Source: Candidatus Rifleibacteriota bacterium
GTDB lineage: Bacteria > Muiribacteriota > Ozemobacteria > Ozemobacterales > Ozemobacteraceae
DNA: 64,000 nt
Reading direction: 5' to 3'
Assembly: GCA_024710355.1 (NCBI GenBank)
Contig: JANJUX010000040.1
Coordinates: forward strand, 242,558-306,557
Part shown: piece by piece, positions 60,823 to 64,000 of the stretch
How the letters are laid out: every line of letters begins with the position of its first letter
How positions within the stretch are numbered: the stretch's first letter is position 1
The notes under the pieces: generated by a model
The model's input: the letters and a program-made list of their open reading frames with translations, nothing else
What the model was told of the DNA's origin: nothing
The model's database searches: none
Made by a program: the position numbers and the translations under genes

Positions 60823-62025
60823 TTAAATTTTTTCCATGAGCACGATACGGTTGGTATTCGTGCCCAGTTTGTTATTTTCTACTTTGAAGCAGTTCGCGAG
60901 CTTGGTGAACTGCTGGCTCTGCACGTAAACCTCTCTGACCTTGAACTGGTGCATATTGTACTGACGCTGACAGGTCAGGTTTACGAGAATTTCATCGAGA
61001 TTGAGAATTACACCCTGGTAGCGCACTTCGCCGACTTCCATCGCCACCAGACCGCCCTTGGCGAGCACACGATGCAGTTCAGAAAGAGTTGCCGAAATAA
61101 AATCGGTCCATTTCTGCAGATCTGGCGTTTGCACGATCTTGTCTTCAACGCTCTCGCGCGGAATGTCGCAGAACCAGGTTTCAATCCAGGTGTCCTGAAC
61201 GTAATCAACCTGATTCAGGAACGGCGGCGAGGTGACTACAAGATTGACGCTTTCGCTTTCCCAGCCTTTTAGATCGCGTGAATCGCCGGTGGTCAGTCTG
61301 TGGAAACGGGCCAGTCGCTGCAGATCCTTCAGTCCGCCGCTTTTCAGAGTCGTTTTTGCCTTTTTCAGTATGCGTGACTTGATTTCACGATAGTCTGGTT
61401 CAACACCGCGAGTCTGGTTAATTTTTGCCTGGTTGACTTTCGGAATCGAAATCTGCGGGAAAGAATAGGCCGAAAAGAAACCATTCGAATGCCCGTGCAG
61501 TCTTGAAAGCGCGGTCATTTCGATAAAACGGTCGATGTTGTCGCGATGCGTGCGCAGGTAATTTCTCAGGTTGATGATCTCGCGGTAAGTGTCGGCGTGA
61601 TAGAACATCGACATATCGTCTTCGCGACTGAGATCGATCGGAGTGCTTAGATCGATTTTGTCGAGCCGGTCACTGATTTCTTCGATACTTACCGGATTGA
61701 TTTTGGGGAAAGCGAGTCTTTCTGAAAGCGGGTTAACGTCATTGCTCAGACCCTTGCGGTTCATGAGCGCCGCCTGCAGAACGGTTGTACCGCGGCCACC
61801 GAACGGGTCGCCGATCGTGTCGCCGGGTTTTGTGTATTTATTAATAAAGAATTCGGGCAATTCAGGTTTGAATGAGGCCCTGTATGAGTTTGCATAGTGC
61901 AGAGAATGCATCTGGCGCTGCTTTGCGGTCCAGAATTCATTGCAATGCTTTGGCACCGGACCCTGCGGGGTCATCAGGTAATCGGCTTCGTTCGAAATGT
62001 TTTGCAGTAGGGCTAGGGCGCTCAT
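60823..62025 (-). CDS. orphan DNA methyltransferase (TSPPF type)
   Basis: The 400-residue protein has GDPFGGRGTTVLQA (SAM-binding motif I, D-P-F-x-G-x-G-T) and VTSPPFLNQVDY (catalytic motif IV, T/S-P-P-F/Y). These place it among N4-cytosine or N6-adenine DNA methyltransferases. Motif I precedes motif IV. A central region with many basic and aromatic residues could recognise DNA. No restriction endonuclease, specificity subunit or nearby mobile element is present, so it is likely a solitary, possibly regulatory enzyme. It opens the operon with divIVA. GGAGG precedes ATG 62025. Confidence 0.9.
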   Translation of the reverse strand: MSALALLQNISNEADYLMTPQGPVPKHCNEFWTAKQRQMHSLHYANSYRASFKPELPEFFINKYTKPGDTIGDPFGGRGTTVLQAALMNRKGLSNDVNPLSERLAFPKINPVSIEEISDRLDKIDLSTPIDLSREDDMSMFYHADTYREIINLRNYLRTHRDNIDRFIEMTALSRLHGHSNGFFSAYSFPQISIPKVNQAKINQTRGVEPDYREIKSRILKKAKTTLKSGGLKDLQRLARFHRLTTGDSRDLKGWESESVNLVVTSPPFLNQVDYVQDTWIETWFCDIPRESVEDKIVQTPDLQKWTDFISATLSELHRVLAKGGLVAMEVGEVRYQGVILNLDEILVNLTCQRQYNMHQFKVREVYVQSQQFTKLANCFKVENNKLGTNTNRIVLMEKI

Positions 62026-62093
62026 GTTGCCTCCGGTTCGATTTTCTTTATTACAGGAAAACTATCGGCGCCCGGCGGCCAAACTTTAACCCG

Positions 62094-62131
62094 AAAAAAA
62101 ATAAAAATCCCCGACTACTGTGCCGGGGATT
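62094..62131 (-). terminator. terminator of the MgtC-family gene
   Basis: On the minus strand AATCCCCG and CGGGGATT (62131-62124 with 62113-62106) form an 8-bp stem with a 10-nt loop, followed by a T-rich tract to 62094. Confidence 0.85.
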
Positions 62132-62149
62132 ATATTTAAAATGTTTGTC

Positions 62150-62818
62150 TCAGTTTATTTTAAAACTGGTAATTCCTTCGATTTTTGAGAACTCGGCGAT
62201 CATTTTATCCATGTCCTGCTCAAGCAGAATTTTTGAGATACTTTCGATTTCAATGAGGTTGTTTTGCATATCTTTGGAAAAGCTTACCGATTTGATCGAG
62301 ATCCCGAATCTGGTAAGCAGGTCTTTTATTTCCCTGATGAACCATGGCCTGTCATGCCCCTTTATATAGACAATTCTAGTGCTGCTTCCCTGCAAAAACC
62401 TCTTCTCAAAGATATCGAGCCCGACAAGAACAAATAGAACGAGACCAGTCGCGGCAATGCCGAGCGGCAGATCGCCTGCGCCGATTGCCAGACCAATTAT
62501 GGCGGTTGTCCAGAGGCTTGCGGCGGTAGTCAGGCCCTTGACGCCAGAGCCGTAACGAAAAATGGCGCCAGCACCGAGAAAGCCGATCCCAGAGATTACC
62601 TGCGCGGCAATTCTTTCAGGGTCGCCATTGGTAGCCACCGTATGAAATTTGATGGCCAGATTTATCGACAGAACCATGGCAATCGTAGATCCGATCGCTA
62701 GAATAACGTGAGTCCGCAACCCTGCCGGTTGGCTGTGCATCTCGCGCTCAAAACCAACCAGCCCGCCAAGAAGAGCTGAACAGACCAGACGGAAAACAAT
62801 TTCTGATTCACTGAGCAT
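62150..62818 (-). CDS. mgtC: MgtC/SapB family membrane protein
   Basis: The 222-residue inner-membrane protein has the family motifs GLVGFEREMHSQPAGLRTH and AAQVISGIGFLGAGAI, with four or five helices in the first 150 residues. A soluble ACT-like C-terminal part follows (RPWFIREIKDLLTRFGISI). MgtC-type proteins affect magnesium homeostasis and, in some pathogens, ATP synthase; the SapB-like subgroup is poorly defined. GGAG lies upstream of ATG 62818. It is divergent from xdhC. Confidence 0.92.
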   Translation of the reverse strand: MLSESEIVFRLVCSALLGGLVGFEREMHSQPAGLRTHVILAIGSTIAMVLSINLAIKFHTVATNGDPERIAAQVISGIGFLGAGAIFRYGSGVKGLTTAASLWTTAIIGLAIGAGDLPLGIAATGLVLFVLVGLDIFEKRFLQGSSTRIVYIKGHDRPWFIREIKDLLTRFGISIKSVSFSKDMQNNLIEIESISKILLEQDMDKMIAEFSKIEGITSFKIN

Positions 62819-62921
62819 TTGAATTCTCCGGGCAAAATTGTAATTCGGTGAGCATACACCTTAATCTTAATTTTGAAAAGACCGGACAGTGTCTGGAGTC
62901 AGCGGCTTGCAACTAAATAGG

Positions 62922-62950
62922 TTGAAAAAATATGCAATCATTCAGATAAT
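62922..62950 (+). promoter_or_regulatory. promoter of the xdhC-like gene
   Basis: TTGAAA (62922-62927), 17 nt and GATAAT (62945-62950) each match the consensus at five positions. The site lies about 29 nt before the start at 62979 and supports that start over an upstream in-frame codon. Confidence 0.7.
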
Positions 62951-62978
62951 GGAGCTGAAATTTTTAATCGAGGAAACT

Positions 62979-63776
62979 ATGGCAACCGAATTTTTTCAGG
63001 AACTGAAAGAAGCATTCAATAAAGATCAACCCTTTGTGTTGTGCACTGTGATCGAGACCACCGGCAGTAGCCCAGGCACCGTTGGGCAGAAGATGATCGT
63101 TTATCGCGACGGTTCGACCGTCGGAACCGTTGGCGGTGGCGTCAACGAGGAACGGGTACGCACTGCCGCCGTCGATTTATTCAAAAACGGCACTTCGCGC
63201 ATTCTCACCTTCAATCTGGCAAATCCCCTTGAAGGCAGCGAACCGGTCTGTGGCGGTGAAGCGCGTGTCTTTATCGAGCTGCAGGCGCATGAGCCGCGTA
63301 TGGTCATCTTTGGCGCCGGTCATATCGGCCGAACTCTGGCGCGTATGGCTTCACTGGCTCGCTTCCAGGTGACTCTGATCGACGAGAGACCGGAGTATGC
63401 CGACCCGAAAAAGTTTCCGGCCAGCGTCGAAGTGGTCTGTCTGCCTTATGTCGAAGCTGCTGAAAAAGCGATGATTGATAAGCGCTGCCACGTTGTTGTT
63501 GCCACCCCGGGTCATGTTAAAGACAGGGAAGTGCTCGAAAGGGTTTTGCGCTACGATGCGGCCTATGTGGGCCTGATCTGCTCGGCAAAAAAAATGGTCG
63601 AAATGAAGCATGCTTTCAAAAGTGCCGGTTACGATGTCAGGCGGGTTGACGATCTTTTCGCGCCGATCGGTATAAACCTCGGAAGCACGACGCCAGAAGA
63701 AATCGCCGTCGAAATTCTTGCTCAGATTGTGGCTTTTCGCAACGGCAAAATCATCAGATTTTCACGCGACAGCTGA
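62979..63776 (+). CDS. xdhC: XdhC/CoxF-family molybdenum-enzyme maturation protein
   Basis: The 265-residue protein has the XdhC N-terminal domain (TVIETTGSSPGTVGQKMIVY, GTVGGGVNEERV, PVCGGEARVFIEL). A Rossmann C-terminal domain follows with VIFGAGHIGRTLARMAS and LIDERPEYAD. It prepares or inserts the sulfurated molybdenum cofactor for xanthine dehydrogenase-like hydroxylases. GAGG 5-6 nt upstream and a promoter at 62922-62950 support ATG 62979; the open frame begins earlier at 62889. No hydroxylase subunit is nearby, so it may serve a distant enzyme or a selenium-dependent hydroxylase. Confidence 0.9.
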   Translation: MATEFFQELKEAFNKDQPFVLCTVIETTGSSPGTVGQKMIVYRDGSTVGTVGGGVNEERVRTAAVDLFKNGTSRILTFNLANPLEGSEPVCGGEARVFIELQAHEPRMVIFGAGHIGRTLARMASLARFQVTLIDERPEYADPKKFPASVEVVCLPYVEAAEKAMIDKRCHVVVATPGHVKDREVLERVLRYDAAYVGLICSAKKMVEMKHAFKSAGYDVRRVDDLFAPIGINLGSTTPEEIAVEILAQIVAFRNGKIIRFSRDS

Positions 63777-63863
63777 TCTTGCACTAAAGTTGAATCTATA
63801 GTTCGTCTGTCGTTCCCGCAAAATTTAAAGTTTGATTCTCTGAAAATAAATTTTAAAATCTTG

Positions 63864-63892
63864 TTGACACTTTGAAACGAATTTGATAAGAT
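63864..63892 (+). promoter_or_regulatory. strong promoter for the next transcription unit, probably rRNA
   Basis: TTGACA (63864-63869), 17 nt and TAAGAT (63887-63892) form a near-consensus promoter. It is followed by small hairpins (63899-63912 and 63914-63930) and leader-like sequence. Confidence 0.8.
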
Positions 63893-63894
63893 GA

Positions 63895-64000
63895 ACTTCC
63901 TGCCACGGCAGGGCGGACGAAAAAGGTCCGAAGCTCATTGAGAATAAGATCGAAAGACTTTAATTATGACGCCAAGCGGGTCTTGTTGAAAAACGAGATC
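63895..64000 (+). other. possible rRNA operon leader, cut by window end
   Basis: After the strong promoter no open frame appears. A segment near 63933 (GCTCATTGAGAATA) resembles the boxA-type antitermination sequence ahead of 16S rRNA genes, and ...TTGAAAAACGAGATC at the edge resembles the approach to a 16S 5' end. No mature rRNA sequence is reached, so the call is tentative. Confidence 0.45.

Noticed and set aside
62889..62978. Longer start for the XdhC-like protein
   Set aside because: The predicted transcription start lies downstream of it, and GAGG supports ATG 62979.
1..64000. Insertion sequences, prophage genes, integrases or CRISPR arrays
   Set aside because: No transposase, integrase, phage structural gene or regular direct-repeat array was seen. 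Gene order looks like ordinary chromosome.

Overview
The window is a compact bacterial chromosome segment (roughly half G+C by eye) with 42 protein-coding genes supported here (tex counted as two ORFs), seven tRNA genes and, at the right edge, what looks like an rRNA-operon leader. A TolC-type outer-membrane protein, many exported proteins with signal peptides, ResB/CcsA cytochrome c assembly and bacteriohemerythrin point to a diderm that lives at low or changing oxygen. Three SpoIIE-type phosphatases, exported gluzincins ending in a FlgD/T9SS-like Ig domain, very long TPR proteins and DivIVA do not fit a familiar proteobacterium. They suggest a little-studied phylum; Riflebacteria is my guess, unverified.

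Layout. 0.05-5.9 kb: a tex gene interrupted by an in-frame TAA, a shortened MCP-hemerythrin, and a fusion of a periplasmic binding-protein-like domain to TolC. 5.9-16.1 kb (minus): a SET-domain protein, then a surface-polysaccharide operon read from right to left: UDP-sugar dehydrogenase, B12/radical SAM, AsnB-type amidotransferase, bi-domain oxidoreductase, heparinase II/III, glycosyltransferase. A perfect 18-bp palindrome lies upstream. 16.4-17.1 kb: a tRNA operon (Pro-Gly-Arg-His-Arg-Lys-Lys) with a promoter and terminator. 17.2-24.7 kb: an exported protein of unknown function, two tandem B12/radical SAM paralogs, an EFR1-type flavodoxin-ferredoxin, a YciH-like protein, a small lipoprotein and a TPR protein.

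24.7-33.3 kb: two overlapping genes for very large membrane SpoIIE phosphatases, each with two predicted external sensor regions, then resB and ccsA. 33.2-39.8 kb (minus): an unknown protein whose acidic tail is antisense to ccsA, a beta-propeller protein, a response regulator/kinase/hybrid-kinase operon and an exported zinc-ribbon protein. 39.9-51.2 kb: a 57-aa membrane protein, an unknown protein whose Shine-Dalgarno lies in a terminator stem, a third SpoIIE phosphatase coupled through an apparent AUA start to an exported gluzincin, a divergent zincin with a glycine-zipper region, a paralogous gluzincin and a TPR lipoprotein. 51.3-58.6 kb: a 1965-aa exported TPR protein and a HEAT-repeat protein.

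58.6-64 kb: a PLC/S1-nuclease-like exported protein, an operon of DNA methyltransferase, DivIVA, DUF167 and a membrane coiled-coil protein, then MgtC, XdhC and the rRNA-leader candidate.

The strongest candidate for an undescribed system is the 40.8-51.2 kb block. There a cytosolic-facing PP2C phosphatase is translationally tied to a secreted peptidase, and a divergent zincin with a membrane-active-looking region sits between two paralogous exported peptidases. All functions are inferred from sequence reading alone.
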